Shown one piece after another: positions 48,163 to 60,209 of a DNA stretch of 64,000 bases. Position 1 is the stretch's first letter. Every line of letters starts with the position of its first letter. The position numbers were made by a program, and so were the translations under genes. The notes beneath the pieces are model-generated. The model did not search any database. It saw nothing but the letters and a program-made list of their open reading frames with translations, and was not told the DNA's origin. The stretch is from Ceratothoa steindachneri (lineage: Eukaryota; Arthropoda; Malacostraca; Isopoda; Cymothoidae): NCBI GenBank assembly GCA_963969495.1, contig OZ018329.1:150038502-150102501 (forward strand), given 5' to 3'.

Positions 48163-48480
48163 TATGATTTTCTGTATATAACTTGCATATTGTATAACTT
48201 AATGTATATATTTTTTTATTAAATATAAAACAAAAGAAAGAAAGCAGTGCATGAACCTGGTACCTTCATAAAAAAATTTATTGCTAAAAAATTGAGTTTG
48301 GTTTTCTTATTTCTTTATTACTATTATATATTATTAAGACATTTCTTTTGTACCAGGTCAGTATGGAGTGGGTCCTAGTGGCCTTTCTTTTATTTTTATA
48401 ATTTTAAAAAGATTTTGATTCTTTACCAGAATTTCATGTAGGTCAGGGAATTTGAAATTAGAATTTCAGGGTACACCCTG

Positions 48481-49510
48481 CAGACTGATCTTTTTCAGAA
48501 CAAGATTTACATTGGACAGGCACTGCCCTTCAGGATAGTCCACTGAAATAGGTATCAATACAGGTTCCCCACTTGTTAATTTAACACTCTCAGCTGCAGT
48601 GACTTGTAAAGCATAATACATTTGGCGATAGGATCCCCCATCAGAAACATAAAAATCCTACTTTGAACCATCTTCTGGGTTCACAATACTCAGACAATTC
48701 TTAGCATTGTCCACTAAAATGCCATTATCCTCAAGAAATTCACTACAAGAACCATAGTTTCAGTCGGACCTTCCTCAGGAACAACAAGGAATCTAGTTGG
48801 TTTAAACTGTCTTCCATGTAAAACAGGTAACAAGGTGACTGTTCCCAGTATAGTCTCTTCTTTAATTCCAAAGCCTTTCAATGCACTACCACATGGCACA
48901 ATCCTTAATCCTAATTCAATTACCACATCCTCACAAAGTAAATTCACATCACCCCCTGAGTCAACAAGAGCATTCCAATATTAGTCATCATCAAATTGTG
49001 TAAAAGAAATAGGCACTTTCATAAGTTCAACCGGTCTAAGATGTGCATAGTTAACTCTCTTAACCTACATGTAAAATAGCATCAAAATCAGTCACAGAGG
49101 CAGTAGAGTCTTGGAGTAGAACAGTATCTGTTCCATAAAAAAACATCTGAACCAACTAAAATCTCAGGAGAAGTTTCACAGACCTGAAACTCAGAAGTTT
49201 CTTCTAGCTCACTCAAGAAAGGGGTTTCATTTAATAGAAAATTATTGTCTTTAACAAATTCAGGTTCAGTTGACTTAAGAACATGGGACTCAATGTTTGG
49301 GGTAGTCCTCATAGGAATAGAATCAGTTAAAGTCACTGAAGCAGCCATTCAAATTTTCAACTTGTGCAAGTGCCTCATCATCTCTGAAATCTCTGCATCC
49401 TTAGCGCTAAAGCAATATCCCTCTTCTGTTTCTCAATGAGGTTTAACAGCTCAATCGAAGTTGCATCCTCTAATGCATTCCCATCCTTTTGAGAACCTGT
49501 CAAGAGATCC
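48481..49510 (-). pseudogene. Gypsy-like protease and leader peptide remnant
   Basis: Minus strand. ATG at 49511 begins MDLLTGSQKDGNALEDATSI, ELLNLIEKQKRDIALAL (gag start), then a frame change to 49348-49088. After a gap the retropepsin ALVDSGGDVNLLCEDVV (about 48975-48925; D-S-G) continues through ETILGTVTLLPVLHGRQF, then FLVVPEEGP and NPEDGS near 48680. It ends near 48485. Most gag and all RT are missing. Confidence 0.65.
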
Positions 49511-49568
49511 ATCCTGAATTCCAGTAGTCACCAAACCAAATCAAGAGCCACCAAAATAATTTGGTCCT

Positions 49569-49582
49569 GAGTCTGGGCACCA
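49569..49582 (-). other. Primer-binding-like site TGGTGCCCAGACTC
   Basis: On the minus strand, about 60 bp before the gag ATG and after CTACGTATAAATT. It suggests a 5' LTR to its right (from about 49584), although no second LTR is visible. Confidence 0.5.
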
Positions 49583-49583
49583 A

Positions 49584-52500
49584 ATTTATACGTAGCGAAT
49601 TCCGCTGGTTAGTCAGCACATAAGTCCCAACTTGATCCAAAGATCTTAGTTGGTAAATCTGCCACTTATCCTCTGGGCACCACCTTGACATTCTGGCATG
49701 AAGGCAACCAAATCAGGCAATACTTAAGTTCCTACTTCCAGATCTCTTAACATTAGATAAAGAAAAAATAGGAATCCTTAGGATTAAATTTAATGAGAAA
49801 AAACAACTATCTACCCTAATACATATATACAATTTAATTAATAGCTCTCAAGTATATATAACTATTTACATTTAGAAACCAGAACAATAATATATAGATT
49901 TCAATTTTGATCCACACACTAGGAACCAAAATAGACAAAGGTGAAGTGTCAGGAAGGAATACAACTGGTTAATAACTACTAATCATGTAGAGAAAAGTCA
50001 GGCGAGTGTGTGAGATCATAACCTAGACAGTGAACATTTCTCTTGATAAATGCAAAATAAACACGATAAGTACTCCAAGGTTCTGCCCTTCAACACAAGC
50101 ATCAAAATTTCATGTTACTCTCACAATGGTACAGTAAAGGCAATTTATATACTGATATTTTTTGTTTTTTCAGTAGAATCACTAGTCATTAAAAAAAAAG
50201 TTTATGACTAGAGTCACAAGACTAGCTTCAGGAATAAAATCTGGGTACAAATAAGCTCAGTAGACTTATTGAGGTCACTTGCCAAAATCCAGGACACTTT
50301 CCTCAACCAGAATCAAATGTACATAAGAAAGTTGACACTACACAGCTTCCCTACACTCATTATCTCTGTGACAATAGATAGCACATTGGTGCAATTTTTA
50401 GTACAGCAAAATTGGTGAAAGTGATGAACGTTCTCAAGTTTTCTTCGGCTAAACTTTCATTGCCCTAAAAAGAGGAAATGAAAAATAATTTGCTTTTATC
50501 TTTATAAAAACTAACTCTTGGCAGAACACATAATGAATGATGTAAAGATATATAAGTAGAATTACAAATTAAGCCGTGTCACACAAGACAAACAGAATAG
50601 TAAAAAAAATGCCATTGCAAAGCATAATATATATTACCTCAGAGGGCCTAGTTGGAAATAAGTGCAGCCAAAGAATGCAAGCAGACTAGGAAAAGCATTA
50701 ATAATTTGGCAAGCTAATTCAATTTATCATGCAGTACACATTACAGAACCTCCTGAAACAAAAGGTTATAATTAACTTCATAGAAAGTGAAGGAGAGAGG
50801 TAGACATTTTCAGTAAATAAAAAAAATAGATACAATATATATTTTATATTTGTCCATTTCAATGTAACCTATGAGTACCCCTCCCGCTGAACACCACAGT
50901 TAAAGAATTTTTATAGCTCATGTATGGGAGATCCTATGGCTGTGAATATACTAGTGAGACTGTGATGGAATTCTCTCTTTTTACATTTGATGTACCAAAA
51001 GATGCACAATGTCTATTGATTGGAGTAAGGAAAACTCAATCTTTCCTAACTACCATTTATTTACAATTTTATTTTAAGTATAGTACAGTAATAACATCTA
51101 ATAATTATAATACCACTAATCAAAACACACAAAATTTAACACTTTTTGTCTGTCTATATTAATAATGATCCTCCTTTCAACCAACTTTCACATTATCATT
51201 TGTTGACACATTTCAGACACTCGAGGATCTTACATTTCAACAGTCATGTAATTTTCTCATAGTGTCATCTTGGGGGTAGGGAGGTATAACTTCTTTATCC
51301 ATTGTGATTGACTACTACTTCTCTAGCAAGGGGGAATAATTAGAAACTTCTTGGGGGGGTTGAAGTTTCATTGATGAGGGTGTGCCCCATTCAGACTGTG
51401 GCATCTAGATGATTGGCACACCCTCGCATCCCCAGTGCCTTTGGTAGTGTTCTGTATAGCATTGGAAACCATAACACCTTGTGTCTGGCCCCATAGCATT
51501 ACCCTATGCAAGGTGTAAACAGTGGTGGTAACCGTTGCCTCAACACTTGTTCCCATAAATAACTAGTACTTTCAGTGGATCCTCATCTACACCTCTTTAA
51601 ATTCCTTCTCAGTATTAAGGACTTGACTAGCTATGTCACCCCAATTAAGACCATAAATCATCCACACATTTTCACTTCCTCTATCTCCACCACTTTCTTG
51701 ACAGGTCTCTCCTTAATGAAATAATAATTGCAATGCACAGACTTTTAGGGGGCCTAAAGAGCTCAACCTTAGAGCAAACTGTCTGGTAGCTGAATCTACC
51801 ACAGCTGCATCTGGAGGGTTTCATGCTCTCCTAGCCTCATTGCTTAGAGGTTATGTGACTATATATCTGTATCTTCACATTTTCTCAATCTTCACCACTT
51901 TCTTTACAGATTTCTCCTTGAAAATCTTTCTCTAATAAGAGATGTCCTCATTGTTTATGGCATTAAATTTAATTTAGGAAAAGCTTGATGTTAAGGCTAT
52001 AAATTCCCAAGGTGTCTAAAAATCTAATTTTTTTAGGATATTTATTACTTGTCAAAACATAAGATAGATCACCAGTGTGGTGCTCATTGATTATACAATT
52101 GACAAAAAGAAGTGAATTTGTTTATGGAATATATATTAAATCAGCACCTTTTTCTTTTCCTTTTTTTAATGCATCCATCACTGACAAACTTCAACTCTCA
52201 CAAAAGGGGTTTACATAGCCACTGAATACAACCAATCTACCCCAATAAATCACCTGCATGCAGAAACAAAAATATTCCTCATTGAAACTGCCACAGCCTC
52301 ATAACAGTCCCACCACCACCCAGGAACAAGAAGTTCATGCCTTCCTCATATCACTCCCTCATTCTCTCCTCCTTACTGCCATTCCCACTATAGTAGAGAG
52401 ACATCACATTTATAACCCCAAATCATTGCATGCTACCCCTGAAACCTGTCAACAATTCAGTACACCAGAGTTAGCCTCCATGCTCAGGTCTATCCACCAC

Positions 52501-52750
52501 CCATCCTTACAATATTATAAGCACCTAACAAAGCAAGTCAATCCAACCTCCTCTAGTTGCAACTACCACACTGATAATTTCCAGCACCTACTGGAATACT
52601 GCACAATTTTGGTACCACTCTGACAAAAATATTGCTTATTCAGTTAGAGACCTGTGGGTCTTTGATACCAACCCAGGGGCAAAAAAGTATATGAAATTTA
52701 AATTTAATGTCTGCTAGTACTCTAATAACATTACCAACTTTTTATTTCAG
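49584..52750. other. Non-coding stretch before the BLOC1S4 exons
   Basis: AT-rich. The first part may be a gypsy LTR (see the primer site). No upstream BLOC1S4 exon is recognised. A 121-codon frame at 52258-52623 is Pro/Ser/His-rich with no family motif. This may be intron or 5' flank. Confidence 0.5.
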
Positions 52751-52822
52751 AAACAAAAGCTTGATTTTGAATTAGAAACTGTTTTAGCACAGTTAGAAGA
52801 ATATAAATCTTGTTTAAATGAA
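52751..52822 (+). CDS. BLOC1S4: BLOC1S4 homologue, internal exon a
   Basis: BLOC-1 subunit 4 (cappuccino), a coiled-coil protein of the cytosolic BLOC-1 complex that sorts cargo to lysosome-related organelles. This 72-nt phase-0 exon encodes KQKLDFELETVLAQLEEYKS plus CLNE. It is preceded by TTTTTATTTCAG and followed by GTAAGT. It aligns with the start of the conserved domain, where acidic residues and Leu heptads precede the P-x-I segment. The N-terminal exon(s) are not found upstream in the window. Identification rests on four exons together. Confidence 0.8.
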
Positions 52823-52924
52823 GTAAGTTGGAGTTACCAAAATGAGATTCTGGATAATAGTATGATTCCTAAGTTGCTTTCTTTGACCTTTTGAGATGAT
52901 CCTTGCATTCTTTTTTTTTTGTAG

Positions 52925-52984
52925 ACACAAAAAGAAAATTCAATTCTTCTCGAAGAAGTACCAAAAATCTTGATACACTATGAA
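52925..52984 (+). CDS. BLOC1S4: BLOC1S4 homologue, exon b
   Basis: 60 nt, phase 0, encoding TQKENSILLEEVPKILIHYE. The acceptor is a long T-run plus GTAG; the donor is GTAAGT. The intron before it is only 102 bp. The VPKI segment followed by a helix corresponds to the VPRI-type segment of animal BLOC1S4. Confidence 0.85.
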
Positions 52985-54348
52985 GTAAGTAGAGACCTGT
53001 AACCTGTAAGTGTCTCTAATTATTCTGGTATTGCTTAATGTAATTAATAAGTAATATAAAATTTTAGCACCTAAAATATTCACAAAGCAAATTATAAAAA
53101 ATTGCTTTTAAGATTCATTTCCTGTGTATCAACTCTTTCATCATTATACCCTAAATAGATTCAGTTAATATTCAGATTTGCCCTGCTTTAATTCCTTGTG
53201 AAATAATACTTCACATCTGTCATCTTCAATTGGGTATATTTGCCTGATGCACCACCATTTGATGGAGCACTCCGCTCCACCTTACTCCGATGACTGGATT
53301 GTTTCCCAGAGACTGTTTGTCACTTGTTAAATGTCCCAATCTGGGTGATCTTCACACTTGTTACGATTCCAGGTACCTAATGGGAAGGTGGGGGAGAGTC
53401 ACTACCGCTTGTCCCTTTTACTTGGGACAGATCATGCCCACAGACTTGTGGACTATTTAACTTCTTGGAGAAGGGCTGGCCTCTTCCATGCTGGAGAGTG
53501 CTTCCTCCTGCTTCTTGTTTGCTGTTGTTTTGTTTTTAATTTACCCTAGCATTAGGCTGTAAGATTACAGCAACTTGTGCCATTGTAGGCAGTCTCTAGA
53601 TAGACACTAAAAAAATACTTCATCTATGATGTATTATATTTTGTAGTGATAATTAAATATTAGGTTAATAAATTAATGTAATTCTTTTGATTGAAAATAA
53701 AATCATTTTTAATAGGTATACAAAAAAATGCATTTATTCAAGAAAGAGGTTTCCACCATTATTGACTGCTCTCCCATCCTTTAACTAGGCAGTGGATATC
53801 TTTCTTGAAAATTTGGTTTAGTTTTGCTAAAATATATTTGATATCCTTTTTTACCTCTGTATTAGACTAAACTGCCAATTAGGTGATGTTGTAATGGCTT
53901 AAATAAATGATAATCACATCAATCAAGGTCCAGTGGATATGGAGGATGAGGAAGAACTTTTTTTTCTTGGGTCAAAGGTCAAAAATTCCATCTGTGGGCA
54001 TTCATTGACATGAAAGGAGAGGACACCCTTTTGGCTGACCTTTGAAGGACATTTTTGTTCATAAACATCTAATACATGTAATTATGAGGACATTTTTGTT
54101 CAATACCATCTAATGTAATTTTATTAAACATAGGTTAGATATTCATACAGGGAGAGGGTAAAATAAAACATTGTTCATATGGCGTTCAACTACCAATTTT
54201 TGTTGCTTTAGAAAAATGCCTAGACATTACTAAAGTTATCTTTGAACAACTTGCAACAAATGTGGAAAAATTTAAACAACTAAATAAACATTTTTTTTTA
54301 ACAATTATATAAATTTAAGAATTAACAAAACATTTGTCTATATTTCAG
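52985..54348 (+). other. BLOC1S4 intron (1364 bp)
   Basis: GT-AG intron containing non-LTR copy D (53247-53618); the rest is AT-rich without features. Confidence 0.8.
53247..53618 (+). pseudogene. Non-LTR copy D, 3' end only
   Basis: 5'-truncated copy of the I/Nimb-like family. CACCATTTGATGGAGCACTC, then the C-terminal finger region and a 3' UTR, align with copy B from about 11030 to 11512. It lies within the BLOC1S4 intron in sense orientation. The end is A-rich at about 53618. Confidence 0.8.
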
Positions 54349-54501
54349 GCTTTAAAAAAGACCTTTCATAGTATAGACAACCTTGAAAATCTGGTATGTG
54401 AAATTAAGGCAGATTTAAATACCCTTGAATCAGCTGTAGCTAAGGCTGAGTGGAATTTGAAAGGCCCCAGCATTTCTTCTGTGTTTAGACCTTTTTTATT
54501 T
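54349..54501 (+). CDS. BLOC1S4: BLOC1S4 homologue, exon c (core domain)
   Basis: 153 nt, phase 0, 51 codons. It encodes ALKKTFHSIDNLENLV, then ADLNTLESAVAKAEWNL and a tail SVFRPFLF. The pattern I-D-x-L-E-x2-V-x10-E-x2-V-x2-A-E-x2-L has the spacing of animal BLOC1S4 without gaps, the strongest evidence for the call. Acceptor TATATTTCAG and donor GTAAGT. Codons are ordinary and no stops occur, unlike all surrounding elements. Confidence 0.9.
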
Positions 54502-54894
54502 GTAAGTATATCAGTCATTTTCAGCTACCCTAATGCAAGTATCTGTTTTATGGCCACTAAAGGCATAGTATCACTATTTATTAAATGATTGAGTACTGAA
54601 TCTAAATTTGTGGATGACTTATCTGTGAAAGAGCAAATAGGAATGAAGACATAGTAAAGGAAATAGTTCACATCATCAAATTATAATAGCAAAATTATGC
54701 TATATTTTTGTCATTTCTATTTTGAATAAAAAACTATTACAAATTAGGGCATTCTACTGCTAAAAATCTAAGATTTATTCATAATTAACCCGTTCTATAT
54801 GGTGCACACACAATGGCACTTTGACCACTCCGTGAGGTTTTTTAACAAATAACAAACTTCGATTGTATCTTTTTGTTTTATTCTAAAACATCTC

Positions 54895-56860
54895 GCTACC
54901 CCTGATGGTTACATCCACTCCCATACCTCCCGTAACTCTCGTGGTGGTGGAGTTGCTCTCATTCACAGTGCCTCCTTCCCTCTGAATATTCTCCCCTCTC
55001 CCCCTCTTCTTTCTTTTGAGGCACTCATCAATGTCTCTGATTCCACCCCCTCTCTAACTATCTTAGTCCTCTACCGCCCCCCCCAGCTCCTCCCTCGAGC
55101 TTTTTCTTGATGAATTTAGTAACCTCCTCGCTGGCCTCTCTCCCACTGGTTCTCTGCTTATCCTCGGTGATTTCAACCTTCTTGGCCACAATCCTAATTT
55201 CAAAGCCTTTTCTGAAATCCTTGATCTCTTCTCCCTCACCCAACACGTTTCTTCCCCTACCCACTCTCACGGTAACTTTTTAGACCTTGTAATCTCTGAC
55301 TGCCTTATTTCCAACCTGACGACTACAAATTTGTCCAATGCTATATCTGATCACTTCCTTATCAATTTCAACTTCTCTCTCCCATTCCATATACCTTCCC
55401 AGCTGTCTCATAATCCTAAGCCTTTCCGTCGACTAGCCTCCATTGATATTCCCTCCCTATCTAATGATGTGGCCTCCAAACTTCCTCCCATTGATGCTTC
55501 TGCCTCTCCTGACCAGATTCTCTCTTCTTTGGAGCAACCCCTTCTCACTTGTCTTGATGCCCACTCTCCCCTTGTCACCCCTTCGAACTCCCGTTGTCAC
55601 CGTGCCCCTTGGTACTCTAGGCAGTCCATGCGTGCCCATGAAAGAGTCCTTAGAAAGGCTCGCACCCGTGGTCAAGACACGACCCCTGTCTCGCTGGGGT
55701 TCCGACTTGCGACAGCTTCCTACGTGGCAAAATTAAAATCTGCTTGTGAAGCCTACTCACCTAATCTGCTTACTGATAATAGGAATGATCCCCGTACCGT
55801 CTTCCGCCTGCTCTCCCGTCTTACTTTCCCAGCCCAGGTCTCTCCACCCATTAGCCCTGCTACTCTCTCGAATTTCTTCACAGATAAGGTCACTAACCTC
55901 CGTTCCTCTCTCCCTCAGCCTTCTGTCCCGGCTCCTGCCATTTTCCCTGACTTCCCGCCGCAGCCGCTTATCGTTTTTCCCGCTGTGACCGCATTGGAGC
56001 TTACAGCCCTGCTCTCACGTTCTAAGAAATCAGGCTCCCCAAAGGACATTTTTCCGCCTAAACTGTTATGTAAAATTCAGCCTGCTATCCTCCCAACGCT
56101 TCTTCACCTGTTCAACACTTCACTCGCAACTGGTCTTGTTCCCTCTTCCTTCAAACGTGCCCACATCCGTCCGATTTTTAAAAAGCCTCAACTAAACCCC
56201 ACTGACCCTTCCAATTATCGCCCGATTTCGCAACTTCCTTTCCTCTCTAAGGTTCTGGAGAGAGTGGTTGCTTCACGCATCAACAGTCACATGGTGGCCT
56301 GTAACATTGATGAAACCTATCAATCTGGTTTCAAGTCAGGTCACTCCACAGAAACCGCCCTTCTCAATGTGTCCGATTGCTTATGAAGAGCCGCAGACAG
56401 GGGTTGTGCATCCATCCTCGTTCTACTCGACCTCTCCTCTGCCTTCGATACTATTGACCATACCGTCCTACTTGATCCTCTCCACTCTTTCCTCGGCATA
56501 TCAGGCACCGTGCTTGACTGGTTCCGCTCTTACCTCTCGTCTCGTACCCAATCCGTTGTGATTGACGATGTTTCATCTGACTTTACCCCCATTCGCTTTG
56601 GAGTGCCACAAGGCTCTGTCCTTGGTCCTCTACTATTTCGTATCTACCTTCTCCCTCTTAGTTCCCTTCTCCGTATTCTCGGTCTATCCTTCCACCTCTA
56701 TGCTGATGACACTCAAATTTTCGTTTCCTCATCCCCCACGTCTCTTGCCTACTCTATAACTGACCTCCTGGCTGCCTACTCCTCCATTTCTGACTGGCTC
56801 TCTACCAACTTCCTCAGGCTGCATCTCTCCTTTAAGCCTCATATCCGCAATGCCAATTGA
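54895..56860 (+). pseudogene. L2/CR1-like non-LTR element, endonuclease and RT
   Basis: From about 54895: SRGGGVALIH, VLYRPP, LLILGDFNLLGHN and ISDHFLI, endonuclease boxes of CR1/L2-group elements (a frame slip at the C-run 55077-55084). 55331-56386 is one long frame with KRAHIRPIFKKPQLNPTDPSN and SNYRPISQLPFLSKVLERV. TGA at 56384 is the only stop; the same frame continues with LVLLDLSSAFDTIDH, GVPQGSVLGPLLF and the intact YADD (56698-56709). It ends after LRLHLSFKPHIRN, where about the last part of the RT has been joined by deletion. Younger than the I/Nimb copies. Confidence 0.9.
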
Positions 56861-58140
56861 TTGAAGAGAGGGGATGAGGGATAGGAAAGCAACTAGTCAA
56901 TTAGATGGTCAATTTATATGAGTGATTTTGTGGCTTCCCCTTATACAAGATGGTAAGTGATAATGGCCTCAATTCACAATAAGTTGAATAATGCCTCAGA
57001 TGCTGACCAAATGCATGGCTCTGAAGATCAGAGCACTTCAGACAGGAAGCCAGCCCCACAAGAATTAGTTCAGCTAGGCTAGACATCTTGCTTCAGTCAA
57101 AATTCCTACCCCCCAAAATATACCATATCTCCCAATATACCCTATACATTCTTCGCAATGGTTCATTTACAGAAAAATAACTAGCCAAACCACTCAACTG
57201 TCCATGCTAGACTATAATAGATTCTTACACTTTTCTCTTTTACAGAATTAACGAGTATATTTGGTGATCTAAAACCTTAATTGGCCTTTAAACTGAAAAA
57301 ATAAATTATATTAGGATTTAATCAACTAATTTATAGTTTTCTTTGCAAATATTTTGCTTAACAAGTACATTAAAATCTTCTCCAAAGAAAACATATTTGA
57401 TAATAAAAATAAAATCATCAATTAAATTATACCTTGAAGAGATTAAGAAGCAACAACTTTCCCCCTTCCCCATTCTTTCTAACTTGCTTACTCTCTTTCA
57501 ATCACAGAAGGAAAAATGGGGAGATTGGCTCCCACTTATATTACTGTCACACATTTACTGCTCACTATAATGTCCTGGTGAAACCCCCTTCCCCTCAAAG
57601 TTGAAAGAGAGCCCAAATAAGGGCATTAATTTGACCCCTTCGAGGAAGGAGACCCCATAAGGGGCACAGCATGTGTTTCCCTGGCCACCATGCTGACAGA
57701 ACTTAGCACTCATCTACCCCTAGCTTAGCCTTTTCTTTGCTTTCTGCTAACATCTACCTTCTCTCTTTCTGGAACACCTCTCTTCCTCCCCGACAGTATT
57801 TGCTTCAAATAGATAAGAGCTGTTGTTCCTGGGTTTGGCCCCCGGGATCATAACTAGTCACAGGGAGGCCTGATTCTTATGGACTGTCTGGTAATCACAG
57901 CTACCAACCCCTCCCCTCCCCTCCACTTTTTTGGTGGCCTGCCAAGAAGGGATAATGACCTACCAGGATATGTCCTGAATGGTCCGCATAGTTAACCTCT
58001 ATGTGGGGAATGTCCATGGCCCATCTCCATAGAGACCAGTTCTGTGCCTACATGCCAACTGTATTGTTTAGAACCAGCTTTTCTCAGGTTTCTGGTTCCA
58101 TCACCAAACGGACTCAGATTTGTCTTTGTCCTAACTAATT
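56861..58140. other. Non-coding intronic stretch
   Basis: No gene. From about 57590 the composition turns C-rich, perhaps 5' sequence belonging to copy E. Confidence 0.5.
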
Positions 58141-58840
58141 CTTTGTATTGTAGCGTACGAGAAGTGCAGGTGAGTGGCTTGAAAGCTTCGCATGAATGAG
58201 TCTCTTTTGAGACTCAGGATGGCCGAGTGGATTCGCCGGTGGCTAAGAGTGGTCCAGCGATGCGGGAAGCTATTCGCAACTCGCCTACACTATTATTTTT
58301 TCTTTGCCCCTTTTCCTACTCTCCTCTATTTATATCTCCCCCCCCAAAGCCCAATGAATACTACAAGCCAAGATAAAAGCAGAGGAATCCTAACCCTCCC
58401 CCATCCACTCCCTAGTTTGATAAATATTGATCTTGTTGCTAGGGCTCCCCTCTCACCACCTTCAATGGATAGAGATGCTTTACCTCTATCCCTTTTGTAG
58501 CCACCCTTTCGTAGCTCTGCCTCTTCTAGGTAGGTGCCCCCCCCCCCCCTCCCTTTACTGTCTCAGTGGCCTTCCAACTCTTGTATCAAAGAGGGTTGTT
58601 TCCTCCCCCTCTGCAATCGATATAGATTTGGGAGCTTTCCCTTTACCCCCTTAAGCAGAGTCGCCTTTGGGTGACTCTAGTCTAGTGGTGCGCCGCTTCC
58701 CTCTACTTTATTAAGGGTTTACCAGAGATGGTGCTTCCCCCCTCCCCCCCCCTTTCTTTCAGTGTTCCCTCTAAGCGACTTTACTTTTGGAAGGTACCCT
58801 TTTGCTCTCTTAGAGGCCTGCCAGAACACAGTGAGGCAAA

Positions 58841-60190
58841 GTGCATGCAGCATTGGTTCTCAGACCCCCCTCCCCCTCCCGATATGGGTGGGTGAACCAC
58901 CTCAACTCATCTAGAGGGGTAGGAGGCATCGTTCATTCCCTGGGCATTTCCAAAAGACTTCATCGATCAGAGATCTGTCACATTAATGGGAGCTGGTGTG
59001 CCAACTCCCTTCCTCTTCCCGATGCAAGTTGGCATGCCGACCCCAGTGACGTTCATGATGGGCCAAAGGCACTTTTGAGTCCTTAATTGGGATAGCTGAC
59101 ACCTTGGGTAGAGATGCCCAGTTGGAGGCCCCTCCTGAGGTGGAAATGGTCCCAGATGGTAGGGTCTTCCATGGGGCAAACCATGGCCCAGTGACAGACA
59201 CTGAACCTGAGTCCACCTTTGTACAAGCTGTTCCTAGACTGAATAGGCCCCTAAGGACTCACAAGATGATGAGGGATCTCCTCCCCCAACTAGTTCTCAT
59301 GACAGTCAAAGGCCACATGCTTCCTCAGAGAAAAGCATTACCTAGTAGACTGGTATAGAGCCAAAGGTGATTGTTTCTTCAATGGAAGCCTTCTGGCGAA
59401 TGCATTGATCCTTCCAAGATGTACAGTCAATGACTCTCCAAGTGAGTGTAAGGCCGCACTCTCCCATGAACTTTGTGAAAGGAGTGGTTTATGTTGGGGA
59501 ACTCTTACACTACTCCTTAGAAGACATTACCGAAAAGCTGGCTGACTGGGAAGTGGTTAAAGACAAATATATGATGAGAAAATGGGGAAGGGAAATGAGA
59601 TCCATCCCTTGACCCCTCATCACATTCTATTGTGACAGGTTCCCTTAGTCTTATGCCTCTTTTCTTTAAAAAAAAAGGGGGGGGGGGCACCCTCTGGTCC
59701 TGGCTCTTCTAGGCTTACAAGCACAGTCACATCAGCCTATTCAGAACTCTTCTGCTGGTTCTACCATCCCTCAGACACTCACTTGGTAGAGCTGACAACA
59801 TAAAGGGTTCACATCCAGTCTCAGCTAAAACCAGGACTCCCCCAATGTGCCCATTTCCCATAAGGCAAAACAGGCGCACATGACTCCAAAGAGTTGTTGG
59901 AATCTCAGGAGGCAAACCACTTGAAGGCTCTCTTCCAGAATTCTTAAAGCTGTCGTTCTGAAAGGATCTTCAGCTCCTATGCACCCCTCCCCCAGGGTTG
60001 GACCAGGAAACACTGGACCCTATAAAAATAGGAGTCCCTGCCAACTAAAGCGTTGGAGGTGAAGAGAGGGAAAGACTCATAAGCCCAACTTTCCCCCTTT
60101 AAGTCCTCAAAGGCTTCAGCTCCCAGAGTTCTGCCTTTGGGAAACATAGCCATTCCTGTGAGGGTCTTCTCTTTGAAGAGGGCTCCTATA
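58841..60190 (+). pseudogene. ORF1 of copy E
   Basis: Broken frames. 59104-59358 resembles the start of ORF1 of copy B (5990-6230; SMGSNPG.. against TMGQ-like spacing, PLRTHKMMRDLLPQLV). 59430-59612 has HSPMNFVKGVVYVGELL and SLEDITEKL, the conserved central domain. Zinc knuckles are not found; the following C-terminal part is Pro/Ser-rich. Confidence 0.6.
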
Positions 60191-60209
60191 TCTTCAATCT
60201 AGGTCTGGA

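Larger units (their letters stand above)
45976..48480 (+). mobile_element. hAT element split by mariner 2
   Basis: Termini CAGGGTGTCC (45976) and GTACACCCTG (to 48480) are inverted. Flanks GACAGACC and CAGACTGA do not give a clean 8-bp duplication. Near the left end CAGGGAATTTATAATTGG-type blocks recur (46000-46100). A hAT C-terminal coding remnant lies inside and is interrupted by a mariner at 46956. Confidence 0.65.

Noticed and set aside
45976..48480. A perfect 8-bp duplication for the hAT element
   Set aside because: Flanks share only CAGAC; I kept the element on its termini and hAT C-terminal motif and lowered the confidence.
50920..51162. 80-codon frame as host gene
   Set aside because: No recognised motif, and its GTAAGG is not linked to an acceptor in phase with exon a.
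52258..52623. 121-codon frame as a first BLOC1S4 exon
   Set aside because: Pro/His/Ser-rich, no donor site in suitable phase, no resemblance to the BLOC1S4 N-terminus.
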